DNA of 64,000 nucleotides from CAVOOW01 sp963697675. Lineage in GTDB: Bacteria > Actinomycetota > Actinomycetes > JACCUZ01. The stretch spans positions 223,242 to 287,241 of the forward strand of contig CAVOOW010000008.1 of NCBI GenBank assembly GCA_963697675.1, read 5' to 3'. Positions 9,500 through 19,031 of this stretch are shown here, piece by piece. A program made the position numbers and the translations under genes. The notes beneath the pieces were generated by a model. It searched no databases and had not been told where the DNA came from. It saw only the letters and a program-made list of their open reading frames with translations. How positions within the stretch are numbered: position 1 is the stretch's first letter; each line of letters opens with the position of its first letter.

Positions 9500-10485
9500 T
9501 GTGAGATCCCAGAGTTCAGGTGCAGAGGTCTGTGCGTGCGGAACCGGTCGATCTGCGCGGTGCGGCTGAGCCCTTTGCGGCGGGTCGCGAACAGCAGCGT
9601 GTCGGTGAGCCAGTCGCGCGAGGTGGACAGCGGGAGATACTCGGCACCAGCCGACGCGATCGCGCGGGAGATGTCGGCGTGCCGCCTTTCCGCCGCCGCC
9701 GCATAGCGGGCCACCAGCGACGGTGAGGTCTGCACGTATCGCTGCCGACCGGTCTCGGTGTCGACGACTGCGAGAAGCCCCACTGCGGGCAGGGCCAGCT
9801 CGCGTGGATCGGTGACATGGACCGCGATGACTTGGTGGCGTACGGCGAGGGCGCGCATCGGCTGCATCCATCGGTCGGCGCCGAGGAAGTCCGAAATCAC
9901 GACGATCTGGCTGCGGCGTTGCTGTGCGACGAGCAGCCGACGCATCGCGGCCGCGATGTCCTGGCCGTCGTCCGGGCTGCCCTCCTGCCGCGGTGTGTCG
10001 TAAATCGCGCTGAGCACGGCCATCAGCCAGACGCGTCCGGTCTTGGGCGGGTACTGGGTGCCTTGCTGGGTGCCCGCGACGAGGAGCCCGAGGCGGTTGT
10101 GGCCGCGGACCGTCAGCATCCCGATGGCCGCGGCAGCGCCGAGAACGACGTCGGACTTCTCCGAGCGAGCGGTGCCGAAGTCCATGCTCGCGGAGCGGTC
10201 CGGCACGATCCAGGTGTCGACCTCGCGTTCGGCGTCTGTGTTGCGGACATAGGTCGTGGCGGATCGCGCCGTGAGGTTCCAGTCGATCAGTCTGCCGTCG
10301 TCGCCAGGCACGTACTCGCGCGCGCCGGCGCGTTCGCTGCCCGGCCCGATGCCGGTCGTGGCGTGGTCGCCGGAGGCGATGCCGTCCAGCTTGCGCAGGA
10401 CCTCGAGCTCGAGCCGGCGCAACACAACCGCCCGGGTCGCGACGTCGGCGACCGAGGCCGACCCCGGCCGCCGCTCGCGGCTCAC
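9496..10485 (-). CDS. DUF58 protein (MoxR-associated)
   Basis: A 329-residue protein with the defining REYVPGDDGRLIDWNLTAR motif of DUF58 near residue 57, followed by a VWA-like fold (WIVPDRSASMDFGT, then VVISDFLG). It has no obvious membrane segment; many relatives have two at the N-terminus, so this is the soluble type. Start is GTG, overlapping the MoxR stop as GTGA, and its own stop overlaps the VWA gene start as ATGA. Strict stoichiometric co-translation with the ATPase and the VWA membrane protein is implied. Confidence 0.85.
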   Translation of the reverse strand: MSRERRPGSASVADVATRAVVLRRLELEVLRKLDGIASGDHATTGIGPGSERAGAREYVPGDDGRLIDWNLTARSATTYVRNTDAEREVDTWIVPDRSASMDFGTARSEKSDVVLGAAAAIGMLTVRGHNRLGLLVAGTQQGTQYPPKTGRVWLMAVLSAIYDTPRQEGSPDDGQDIAAAMRRLLVAQQRRSQIVVISDFLGADRWMQPMRALAVRHQVIAVHVTDPRELALPAVGLLAVVDTETGRQRYVQTSPSLVARYAAAAERRHADISRAIASAGAEYLPLSTSRDWLTDTLLFATRRKGLSRTAQIDRFRTHRPLHLNSGISQ

Positions 10486-11645
10486 CCCGCGGCCTGTGAC
10501 GGCGACGGACCGAACACGGCGGTCTGCTGCGTCGGCGCCTCGTCTTGCTGCGGGGAGATGCGTGGGGCGGGCACGTGGCTGAGCACCATGCGAGCCACGT
10601 CGTCGGCCTGGATGCCCTCGGCGACGGCGTCGAACGTGAGGGTGATGCGGTGTCGCAGCACCTCGGGCGCGACGTCGTACACATCCTGCGGGACCACGAA
10701 CCGACGGCCGCGCAAGACGGCGAGGGCGCGCGCCGACGCGATCAGACCGAGGGTGCCGCGCGGGCTCGAGCCCAGCGCCACCAGCCGGTTCAGGTTTTCC
10801 AGACCCCAGCGCGCCGGGTCACGGGTGGCCATGACAAGTCGTACGGCGTAGTCCTGCACTGCATGGTGGACAAAGACGAGCCGCACCAGCTCCTGCAGAT
10901 CGACGAGCTGCTCGACCGTGAGAACCTGCGCAACCTTGGGTGTGGTCGTGCTCATCCGCAGGGCGATCGCCGACTCCTCCTCGTAGGTGGGCTGCGGGAC
11001 GATCACGTGCATCAGGAACCGGTCGCGCTGCGCCTCGGGTAGCGCGTAGACCCCCTCCGACTCGATGGGGTTCTGGGTCGCGAGCACCAGGAACGGTTCG
11101 GGGAGACGTCGGGTGTGACCGCCGACAGTGACCTGGCGCTCGGCCATGGCCTCCAGCAGGGCGGACTGCAGCTTGGCCGGCGCCCGGTTGATCTCGTCGG
11201 CCAGGACGATGTTGGCGAAGACCGGTCCCCACTCGATGTCGAAGTCCTCGACCGACGGACGCCAGATGCGCGTGCCGACCAGGTCGGCCGGGACGAGGTC
11301 GGGCGTGAACTGCACCCGGGAGAACTGCCCGCCGACCACCTGCGACAGCGTCGACACCGTGAGCGTCTTGGCCAGGCCCGGGACTCCCTCGATCAGGCAA
11401 TGGCCGTTGGCCAGCAGGCACAGCAGGACGCGTTCGACTAGACGGTCCTGCCCGACGACGACCCGCTTGATCTGGAAGAGGGCATCCTCGAGCAGAGCGG
11501 TGCGTTCGGCGCCGGCCACGGCGTGCTCCTGGTACGCCCGGTGCAAGACCTGGGCGGGCTCGAGGTGGGATCCGTCGGTTGTGGACACGGGCAGCTCCTG
11601 AGGGTGTCGGAAGGTTCTGGGTTGCGAGTTCTGGTCAGTGGTCAT
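10482..11645 (-). CDS. MoxR-family AAA+ ATPase
   Basis: A 387-residue AAA+ ATPase. Walker A is GVPGLAKT, Walker B is VLADEINRAP, sensor 1 is in LATQNPIESEGVYALPEAQ, and the arginine finger region is EAQRDRFLM. The C-terminal lid carries SPRGTLGLIASARALAVLRG, typical of MoxR. MoxR proteins act as chaperones for VWA-domain partners, which here are encoded directly downstream with overlapping codons. The ATG overlaps the stop of the upstream HtrA-like protease (ATGA), tying a quality-control protease to the module. Confidence 0.92.
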   Translation of the reverse strand: MTTDQNSQPRTFRHPQELPVSTTDGSHLEPAQVLHRAYQEHAVAGAERTALLEDALFQIKRVVVGQDRLVERVLLCLLANGHCLIEGVPGLAKTLTVSTLSQVVGGQFSRVQFTPDLVPADLVGTRIWRPSVEDFDIEWGPVFANIVLADEINRAPAKLQSALLEAMAERQVTVGGHTRRLPEPFLVLATQNPIESEGVYALPEAQRDRFLMHVIVPQPTYEEESAIALRMSTTTPKVAQVLTVEQLVDLQELVRLVFVHHAVQDYAVRLVMATRDPARWGLENLNRLVALGSSPRGTLGLIASARALAVLRGRRFVVPQDVYDVAPEVLRHRITLTFDAVAEGIQADDVARMVLSHVPAPRISPQQDEAPTQQTAVFGPSPSQAAG

Positions 11646-12989
11646 CCGGTCGGCCCGTCGGTGAGTGTGACCTTGGCGGCCTGTGAGACGCCCATCTGGT
11701 CTGTCCAGCGCACGTGCACGGTGTCGCCGGGCTTCTTGCCGTCGAGCACCGACTTCAAGGCGTCCTGCGTCGCCACCGCTCGGCCGTCGACCGCGGTGAC
11801 GACATCGCCGGCGACGATCCCGGCATCCGCCGCCCCCGAACCGTTCACGGTCCCCGCGACGAGCAATCCGCCACCGAATGCGCCGGCTCCGCTGCCGTCG
11901 ATCTGCAGGCCGAGGAACGCGGTGCCACCGATGTGCACGGTGCTCGAGGAGTGGCCGGCAACGATCTGTTCGGCGATCGAGTGCGCAGTCGCGAGCGGGA
12001 TCGCGAAACCCTGCGTCGCGGTCTGCTGATCTGAGTTCGAGGGTGCTTCCGAGCCGGCGGTGATGATGCCGATCACCTTTCCGCGCGCGTTGACCAGCGC
12101 CCCGCCCGAGTCGCCCGGCTGGATCGGCGCGTCGATCTGGATGAGCCCCGACAGCTGTTCCGAGGTGCCCGTGGCGGAGTCCTGTGCCGCGATGGACTGG
12201 TCCAGGGCGGTGACACTCCCCGAGACGACGCTGGGCGCGCCACCCTTACCGAGGGCGTTGCCGATCGCGACGATCGAGTCCCCTACGGAGACCGTTCCGG
12301 AGTCCCCCAGCGGAGCCGTCTGCAATCCTGTGGCACCCGACAGCTGGAGCACGGCGACATCGTGTGAACGGTCGTATCCGAGCACCTTCGCCGAGTACGT
12401 CTGGCCGTTGCCGATGTCGGTGACCTTGATCGAGGTGGAGCCGGCGACGACGTGGTGGTTGGTGAGCACGATCCCGTCTGAGGTGAGTACCACGCCGGTG
12501 CCAGCACCTTCGGCGCCGTCGTACCCGATGGTCGACACGACATCGACCAGGCCCGCGCTGACGGCTGCCGCCGCCTGGTTCTCCGTCGGGCTCTGCGAGC
12601 CTCCTTGGCTGCCCTCACCAGGCGGGGTCAGCGACGGCTGGTTCGGCGCCGGGGTGGGTATGGCGGGCAGGCTCTGCCGGGGCCGTTCGGCAGCGGTGGT
12701 CGTCGAGTCGCGGCTGAACGCGCCGTCGACCAGCGCCGTCCCGGCGAGAGCGACGAGCAGCAGCACGACGGCAGCGGACGCCAGCAACGCGCGCGACCTC
12801 CGTCGCCGTGGCTCGCCGGGTACGACAGGTGGCTGCGCAGGGGGCTCGTCCGGACCGCGGTGCCACGGAGCTGCGACGGTCTCGGGCTGTTCCCACAGCG
12901 GCGAGTTCCAGTCGGCATCGCGCCGGGTCGAGTCGTACGGAGTCTCGGTCTGGGAAGGTCCCGCGCCCGTCCGGCAACTGGATTGTCAT
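11642..12989 (-). CDS. HtrA/DegP-like membrane-anchored serine protease with PDZ domain (one frameshift)
   Basis: Repaired, this is a 448-residue S1C protease. A cytoplasmic Pro/Glu-rich head (about residues 1-70) is followed by one membrane helix (ASAAVVLLLVALAGTALV) and a Ser/Pro linker. The trypsin-like domain has the triad His in LTNHHVV, Asp in DRSHDVAVL and Ser in GDSGGAL. A C-terminal PDZ domain contains AGIVAGDVVTAVDGRAV. The head is in another frame, and removing one G from GACGGGCGC near 12968 gives an exact codon count. Without this repair the gene would have to begin at a TTG inside the membrane helix, which is unlikely. It leads the protease-MoxR-DUF58-VWA operon. Confidence 0.88.
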
Positions 12990-13606
12990 CTACGTCGTTC
13001 CTCCGTCGGCTCCGGGGTTTCCGGAGCACGACCGAGTGTGTGTTTCCGATGCTGAGACTTACCTGAGGTCAACCTGTGAGAGTTCTAAGTTCGCGGGCTG
13101 GGCCATCCCGATACCTGTCGCGTAGGGGTCGTAGCGTGTCGACGTTCAGCAGCCTGAGGTGACACTGCGGTTTCCGGGCCATCTGAGGGAGAGCCCGACC
13201 GAGATCAACTCAGGAAAACGCAGCTCACCGAAGCATTGACACGAGGTCTCCGCCGGCACTGCAGGGAAAGGACGTCCGGCAGCGGGATCTCCAGCTCGGA
13301 GACCTGTCCGCATGCCACGACGCGCTCCTGCGGCGGGATCGGCCGTGCCTCTTAGGTCGCCACCATCGCGCCTGTCATTGTCAGTTAGACAGATGGGTGT
13401 CTCGGTGCCTCATCAGTGTGATGATCTTGCGATGAGCGGATGTCACAAAACTGGCTACCGATTGGTTTCGCCGGTCCCACGGTATCGACGTTGAGCGGCA
13501 CTTCTCGGGCGCGCGCTCGAGCGTGGCGTTGGTCAGCTCGGCGCACATGAGGTGGGCCCTGGCGGCGCGCATCGGCGACGAGATTTGCCAGCTTGCGGAT
13601 AGGCGG
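12990..13606. other. intergenic region, no gene recognised
   Basis: About 620 bases between the divergent-side end of the protease gene and the collagen-like gene. Short open frames exist on both strands (for example 13312-13494 plus and 13381-13572 minus), but none has a convincing ribosome site or recognisable protein. The 5' end must hold the promoter of the protease operon. The A+T content between about 13380 and 13480 is noticeably higher than the surroundings, which may reflect an imported or relic segment. Confidence 0.4.
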
Positions 13607-14448
13607 CTAAAGGGCGTTGACGGCCACGGCAGTCAGGTGGGTGTGGCCGTTCATGGTGCCGACGGGGGTCACGTTTGCCGTGCAGTCCAGGACCAAGGTG
13701 CCCGTGGTTGCGATCACGGCGACCGGGGCCAGTGACATCGAACCCTGGGACGCGTTGCCCTCGGCCCTGGCGACGTAGGTGCCGTTCCCTGTCCCGATGC
13801 CGCAGATGGCCTGCCACCCGAAGGCGGACGACGGACCGGTGGTCACCGTGACTGACGTTGTGACCAGGTAGGTGCCTGGGTCGACGGTCAGCGTGGCGAC
13901 ATGGGTGAAGCCGCTGAGGTTCGTGCCGGCCGGGTGGGCGTAGTACACGGTGGGCGGCGAGCCTGCCGGGCCCTGTGGTCCCTGGGGGCCGGCTATGCCT
14001 GGCTCGCCGGGAAGACCCTGCGGTCCTGATGGTCCTGATGGTCCAGCAGGACCATCAGGACCTGTGGCTCCAGTGTCACCCTTGGCGCCCGGCAGTCCCT
14101 GCGAACCTTGCGGACCTTGCGGACCGACCTGGTTCCACGTGATAGCCGTCTCCTCCAGGACACCGGTCTGCGTGATGCACCTGCCCAGTGTCCCCGACTT
14201 CCCGGGGTCGATGACTCGCATGATGCCGGTCGCCTATTGACGCACGCGTGGAAGACGCCGGTGCCTGCATCGGGAATCGCCGCCATCGCCACGCCGCTGA
14301 CCGCCGCGATCAACGCGACGGCCGCGACGACGGCAACCGCGTGGGACCTCATGAGCCAAGCCAGCCCCGGGCTCCGATTCGCATTCGTCCGCACGACCGC
14401 GGTTCGCCGTGGCCACCAAATCCGGGTCATCCGTGTCTCACCAGTCAT
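13607..14448 (-). CDS. secreted collagen-like (Gly-X-Y repeat) protein (one frameshift)
   Basis: After repair, about 280 residues. The N-terminal signal or anchor is MRSHAVAVVAAVALIAAVSG, followed by an IPDAGTGVFHAC segment typical of actinobacterial collagen-like proteins. A short DP-GKSGTLGRC...TAITWNQ region precedes about 16 Gly-X-Y triplets (GPQGPQGSQGLPGAKGDTG and so on). The C-terminal domain is beta-rich, with two cysteines and a Ser/Thr-rich surface, resembling C1q/TNF-like or stalk-head architectures. Head and repeat lie in different frames; adding one C near 14233 joins them and gives a whole codon count. The start at 14448 follows GAGAGGG. Probably a cell-surface or extracellular fibrous protein; the partner is unknown. 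Confidence 0.75.
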
Positions 14449-14569
14449 GACACCCTCTCGATCTTCCGTCGTCCGGAGAGGTGCCTGCGGTTCGTTGGTC
14501 ACGCGCAAGCGGACGATGTCAACGTGGGTGTCCTTCACCGCGATCCGCCGCAGGGTTGGGTCGTTCGGT

Positions 14570-15006
14570 TCAGTGACCGCAGCGGACGTGGTAGGTCCCG
14601 TCCCAGGCGAAGTCGAAACCGCTGATGTAGGAGACTGCCGCGACGGCGTGGAAGTGCCGGAACTTGCCGGTTCCGCCGTTCAGCCTGACCGTCCCGGTCC
14701 CGGTGGTGCGGTCCAGGACGACGTGTCCGAACGCGCGGTTCCCGTGTCCGGTGCGGATAACGAGGTTGGTGTCGAGGGAGGTGGCACTGGCTGCACTCTT
14801 GTAGAAGACCCGTGAACCGGGCTTGATCGCCTTCACGTTCGAGGTCGTGATGGTGCAGAAATCGCCTGCTGCCCCCTGGTAATCCTTGCAGTTCTTGGTG
14901 ATGTGGAGGGGCCGCGTACGGGTCGCGGCCGAGGCGGGTACCAGCCCGGTGAAAGCAAACACTCGGCCACGATGCTGGCGATGACCATGCTGAGACTGCG
15001 CTTCAT
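14570..15006 (-). CDS. secreted beta-rich protein, possible AOC/dirigent-like barrel (copy 2, one frameshift)
   Basis: A paralogue of the protein at 2276-2659, about 145 residues after repair. It shares C.DY.GAAGDFCTITTSNV, GHVVLD, GTGTVRLNGGTGKF and the terminal WDGTY. Unlike copy 1 it has a signal peptide: MKRSLSMVIASIVA in one frame continues as VFAFTGLVPASA in another, and one missing G near 14968 accounts for the shift. The ATG at 15006 overlaps the stop of the upstream nickel-binding-like gene (ATGA), which supports this start over the internal Met at 14962. Function is unknown. The pairing with LuxR-type genes recurs at both copies. Confidence 0.6.
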
Positions 15007-15278
15007 GATCTGTCCTTTCCGTGGGGGCGACCGCTGTGGTCCGTGCCGAGTTCGGTGACTGCCACGATCCGCACGAACGGGAGGTCCGCGAGGACGTTGG
15101 CGTCCCGAACGCGCTGCGCGTCCTGCGCCTGGAACCGGCACAGGCGCGCCTCGTCGGTGGGGACGTAGAGCGAGCCGAGATACCTCACGCCGCCGCCGTC
15201 CGGGAAATGTGCGAGCGCCGCCTCGAGCCAGGCGCGGGCTTGACCTGGCAGGTAGCGCTCCACGAGGTAGGTCGGCAT
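15003..15278 (-). CDS. DUF4242 / SCO4226-like nickel-binding-fold small protein
   Basis: A 91-residue protein with the family pattern MPTYLVERYLPG, GV.YLGSLYVPTDEARLCRFQA and LPFVRIVAVTEL. These small ferredoxin-like alpha/beta proteins (the Streptomyces SCO4226 structure binds nickel) are dimeric and poorly understood. I choose the Met at 15278, where homology begins; a TTG at 15314 would add 12 residues. The stop overlaps the start of the secreted beta-rich protein downstream, so the two genes are coupled. Confidence 0.65.
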   Translation of the reverse strand: MPTYLVERYLPGQARAWLEAALAHFPDGGGVRYLGSLYVPTDEARLCRFQAQDAQRVRDANVLADLPFVRIVAVTELGTDHSGRPHGKDRS

Positions 15279-15332
15279 GACACCGATAGTCGTGACCGGG
15301 GCGGTGGCGAACAACCACGCGTTTCTGTGGAC

Positions 15333-15699
15333 TTACCCCACAGCCGTTGGGCCGTCGTCGTGCGCGAGGCGCGCGGCGAGCTCGAATGCGCGAGGTGACG
15401 CCGAGCTTCTTATAGACCCTCGACAGGCTCCAGGCGACCGTTTCGGAGCTCAGGAAGAGCTCGTCGGCCACCTCCCGGTTCTTCCCGCCGGCGACCACCA
15501 GTCCGACGACGCGCTGCTCGGTCTCGGAGAGCTCTCCGGGGGCGACCCACACTTCGAGACGGCCCATGTGGCCGACGCCCAACAACGACCAAAACCTGCT
15601 CTCGCTGCGGGCCGGCAACACCTCCGCCGCAATCACCAACGCGGCGTTCTCCAGGGAGCACAAGTGCAGCTTCTGGGAGTAAACAGCCCGATCGAACAT
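15333..15699 (-). pseudogene. LuxR-family regulator fragment (HTH end only)
   Basis: A 121-residue remnant after removing one base near 15392. It consists of about 60 poorly defined residues followed by a complete LuxR helix-turn-helix: LSETEQRVVGLVVAGG, then SSETVAWSLSRVYKKLGV and ELAARLAHDD. The HTH is strikingly like that of the full-length LAL at 2745-5498. The ATPase and TPR parts that should precede it are missing, so this is probably the 3' end of a former LAL gene; a small free-standing LuxR protein is possible. It sits directly upstream of the nickel-binding-like and secreted beta-rich pair. Confidence 0.65.
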
Positions 15700-15778
15700 G
15701 CGTTTCTGCCGTACTTCAGGAACGCCTACGGGTGGCCCACGTCACCATCGGGTCAAATGCCAACAGGTTGCTACCCGC

Positions 15779-16750
15779 TCAAGCCGCTGGACGTAACGTC
15801 TGTCCTAATCGCGGGTTCGTGAGCTCGAACACCTCCTCGGCGGTGATCACCCGTTCCTGGGGCGGGATGGCGGCGGCGGGGCAGTTGAGCAGGGTTGTCT
15901 TGCCGGCCTGCGTGCCGCCGGAGACCAGGACGTTGAGCCCGCTGCGCACCGCGGCGTCCAGGAAACGCGCCGCCGCCGGGGTCAGGCTGCCCAACCCCAC
16001 CAGGTCGTCGAGATGCGACGCGCGCACGACGAACTTGCGGATGTTCACCGACCAGAATCGACGAGTGATGTCCGGGATCACCACGTGCAGCCGACTGCCG
16101 TCGGGCAGCATCGCATCCACGAACGGGGCACTCAGGTCCACCCGGCGACCGGACGACTTCAGCATCTTCTCCACCAGATCACGCACCTGGTCCTCGGAGA
16201 GCACCGTGGTGGTCAGCTCATGCAGACCGGCGCGGGCAACGAACACCTTCGTCGGCTCATTGATCCAGATCTCCTCGACCAACGGATCGTCGAGATAGGG
16301 CTGCAACGGGCCGAACCCGGCCACCGCGTCGAAGACGGCCCGCGCCGCAGATCGCGTGTCCGGCAGCGGCGGCAACGCCCCGGAGATGCTGCGCTCGTCA
16401 TAGTCGGCGATCACCTCCTCAACCAGACGACGTACGGCAGCCGGCTGCTCGACAGGGTCGATGCCACGACGGCGTACGAGTTCGCGAACCTCGTCCTCCA
16501 CCACCGCGATCGCCGTCACGACCCGCTCCTGGTGCTCGGAGCGCGAACGTACCCACCCGTGAACCGCACGTCTATAGCCCTCCTGCGGCCCTGTGGACAG
16601 AGCACCCGAAACCGCAAAGACACCCCCGACAAACAGGGCAACACAGCGAGAACCCGGCGCGCACGACCGAAGCCAGGTTGTCCACGACGTCAGGCCACAG
16701 GTCGCGCAGCTCCGCCCGACGCACCGCAGCCGGAAACGCACCACGGCCAC
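15779..16750 (-). pseudogene. truncated CpaF/TadA-type pilus assembly ATPase
   Basis: From about residue 70 the frame matches CpaF/TadA type II/IV secretion ATPases: the N-terminal VVTAIAVVEDEVRELVRRRG helix, FGPLQPYLDDPLVEEIWIN, LHVVIPDITRRFWSVNIRKF, and an intact Walker A (GGTQAGKTTLLN). It then breaks off a few residues after EEVFEL, with an unrelated tail ending LGQTLRPAA. The Walker B/Asp-box, His box and hexamer-forming C-terminal third are missing, so it cannot be a working ATPase. The first 60 or so residues of the open frame overlap a TadB-like fragment and are probably not translated. It is a relic of a Tad/Flp pilus cluster. Confidence 0.8.
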
Positions 16751-16832
16751 CGGCGCCTAGCTGGCCAGCAGACCGAAAGCCGCCGAGATCACCGGCGAGC
16801 GCGACGAGCGCCTCGACGCCCAGGGGGCACAA
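16572..16832 (-). pseudogene. TadB-like (type II secretion F-family) fragment
   Basis: A short open frame contains ELRDLWPDVVDNLASVVRAGFSL, the amphipathic helix that begins the cytoplasmic F domain in TadB/TadC proteins. The frame then degenerates into a cysteine-rich, unrelated tail. It lies upstream of the ATPase fragment, whereas tadB normally follows the ATPase gene, so the locus is both truncated and rearranged. The assignment rests on one motif only. Confidence 0.45.
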
Positions 16833-16837
16833 GCGCC

Positions 16838-18930
16838 CTAACTTCGCAGCGGAACCCGGCCACTGATCGTTGTGCCCCGCCCAGGGCTGGAGGTGACCGT
16901 GAGCACTCCCCCGACTGCGCCCAACCGGTCCTGCATGCCGACCAAGCCGGTGCCCTCGCCGGCCTGCGGCACGTCGGCCAGCCCCGGTCCCTCGTCAGCC
17001 ACGTCGAAGCGCAGCTCTGTCTCGGTGACCTCGAGGTGTACGACGACCCGCGCGCCGGCAGCGTGCTTCGCGGCATTCTGCAACGCCTCGGTACAGCAGA
17101 AGTACACCGCGAGCTCGACACCGGGGTCGACCCTCGCACCATCGGATTCTTCGGCGACGACGAGATGTACTTCCTCAGGCGAAGACCGGGCCCGCGCGCG
17201 CAGGGCGCTGGCCAACCCGCGCGCAGCCAGCACAGGAGGGAAGATGCCGCGGCCCAGTTCGCGCAGCTCGTCGATGCACCTGTCCAGCGCGGCGCGGCTC
17301 TCGATGATCGCGCCAGAGGCCCGCCGGTCGCCGGCCAGCACGAGCTCCTGCGCTGCCGTCAACCGCACGGCCAGGCTGACCAGCTCGTGCTGGGCACCGT
17401 CGTGGATGTCCCGCTCGATGCGGCGCCGCTCGGCAGCCTGCGCGGACACCAGGCGTTCCCGGCTGGCCCGCAGGTCCTCGGCCTGTCGGGTGATCTGGTC
17501 GAGCTGAGCCCGAAGCTGGGCGGCCAGGCCCACGCCACGCAGGGCGGGACCGGCCTGCGCCGCGAGGTCGGCCAGCAGCCGGCGGTCGGCCGAGCCCAGC
17601 GGCCGGTCGGCCGACACACGCACCGAGATGTCGCCGACCACGACCCCGAGGTGCCGGATCGCGATCGACGTGAGCTCATCCTCGCCGACCGCGGTCGTGT
17701 CTCCATCCGGCCACCAGGCGACCTGCTGGCGGCCGTCGGGCAAGAACGCCCGAGCCCGCGCGGCGGGCACGCCCAGTCCGACGGCCAGCACCTGTGCCGT
17801 ATGGGGCAGCACGTCCTCGACCTCCGGGGAGTCGGCGAGCCGGTGCGGCAGGGCAGCCAGCGCCTCGTAGGGCGTCGCGCGTACGCCGTAGACGAGCCGC
17901 CTCGCCGCGCGGTTGAGACGGTCTCGCACCGGAGCGAAGGCAGAGCGCGACGAGGGTGGTCGCCGCGATCGCAGCACCGAGACCACCGGACTCGGGTGTG
18001 GTCCCCGTGGCGCTCGCCGTTCCCACGACCACGACGACATAGACGACAGTCGCGAGTCCCACGAACGCGGCGTAGACGATCGCAGCCACCAGGACACGAT
18101 CGAGGTCCCAGAGCCGATACCGCAGCGAGGCCACAGCAAGCGCCGCCGGGAACCCAAGAGTCACGCCCCCCACGAGCACGGCGACGCCGAAACCGGTCGT
18201 GGCCGGCACCGCTTGAAATGCGAGCCCGACCACCACCAGCCCCGCGACGAACAGCAGCGGCCGAAACTGCTGTCGGGCGACCTGGTCGGCCCGGCGGTAG
18301 TCGCGGACGGCTTGCCCACCGCGACGGGGAGCAAGACGAGCAGCGTGAGGGTCGCGGCGTCCGACACTGCGCTGGCCCGGCCCGCGGAGGATGCAGGCAG
18401 CAGGCCCGACCACGGGATCTGATAGCCGAAGGACTCGTCCTTAATGGGTCCGGGACGCACGGCTTGGGCCAGGACGTGGACCACGGTGACGACCACCGCA
18501 GCCGGTCACGACCGCTCGCCACCCTCGCGACGACAGCCGCCCATCGGGAAACAACAGCAGGATCACGACGAGCGAGACCGGGAAGAACAGCGGGTCGAGC
18601 ACCAGGCCCGCCCAACCGGCGGCCGCCGCAGCGGGCAGGCTGCCCGGGTTGGCCGCCAGCCCGACATAGGCGTACGTGCGCAACCCGTACTCCGCGACGA
18701 GGCTGGCCCCGCTCACGAAAAGCACCGGACCGAGCAAGTTGCCCCGGCTCAGGCCTAGCAGCAGCGCGCCGAGAGCGCCGAACGCGACGCCGAGCCACAC
18801 GCTGAGCAAACCGAAGGTGACTGCGACACCGGGGTCGTCGCGATGAGCGATGATCGTCGTGGCGGTGACCAGTCCGGCAACCGCCAGGCTTGCGGCAGCG
18901 GACGAGTGCAAACCTCGCCCGCCAACTCAT
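16838..18930 (-). CDS. DesK/LiaS-type sensor histidine kinase (several frameshifts)
   Basis: The kinase is read by joining frames. An N-terminal block of about eight hydrophobic segments includes LGVAFGALGALLLGLSRG and VSLVVILLLFPDGRL. A GAF-like linker carries LPHTAQVLAVGLGVPAARARAFL. The HisKA_3 box has the phospho-His in AERRRIERDIHDGAQHEL. A HATPase domain has N-box NAAKHA and G-box GEGTGLVGMQDRLGA. Breaks lie near 17935 (one extra C) and in the membrane part near 18400, 18500 and 18915. The start at 18930 is tentative. It is transcribed away from a NarL-type regulator about 100 bases off and is surely its partner. Confidence 0.8.
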
Positions 18931-19031
18931 CTGGACATCGTGGCGGCGTGGCGCGATCGTCGCGGTAGTGCAGGCACCACGGTTCCGCCCGTGCGCACCA
19001 CACGTGGCGCCACCGGCCGTAGCCTGCTCCC

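Noticed and set aside
13940..14130. Short repeats that could suggest a CRISPR array or a DNA tandem repeat
   Set aside because: The periodicity is 9 bases and encodes Gly-X-Y collagen triplets in frame; there are no constant repeats with unique spacers.
15799..15845. Functional Tad pilus ATPase
   Set aside because: The frame ends shortly after EEVFEL; the essential C-terminal motifs are not found in any frame downstream, where a LuxR fragment begins.
16013..18805. Open frame of 930 codons on the plus strand opposite the histidine kinase
   Set aside because: Composition is dominated by Arg, Pro, Ala and His with no motif, and it crosses the antisense of three different genes.
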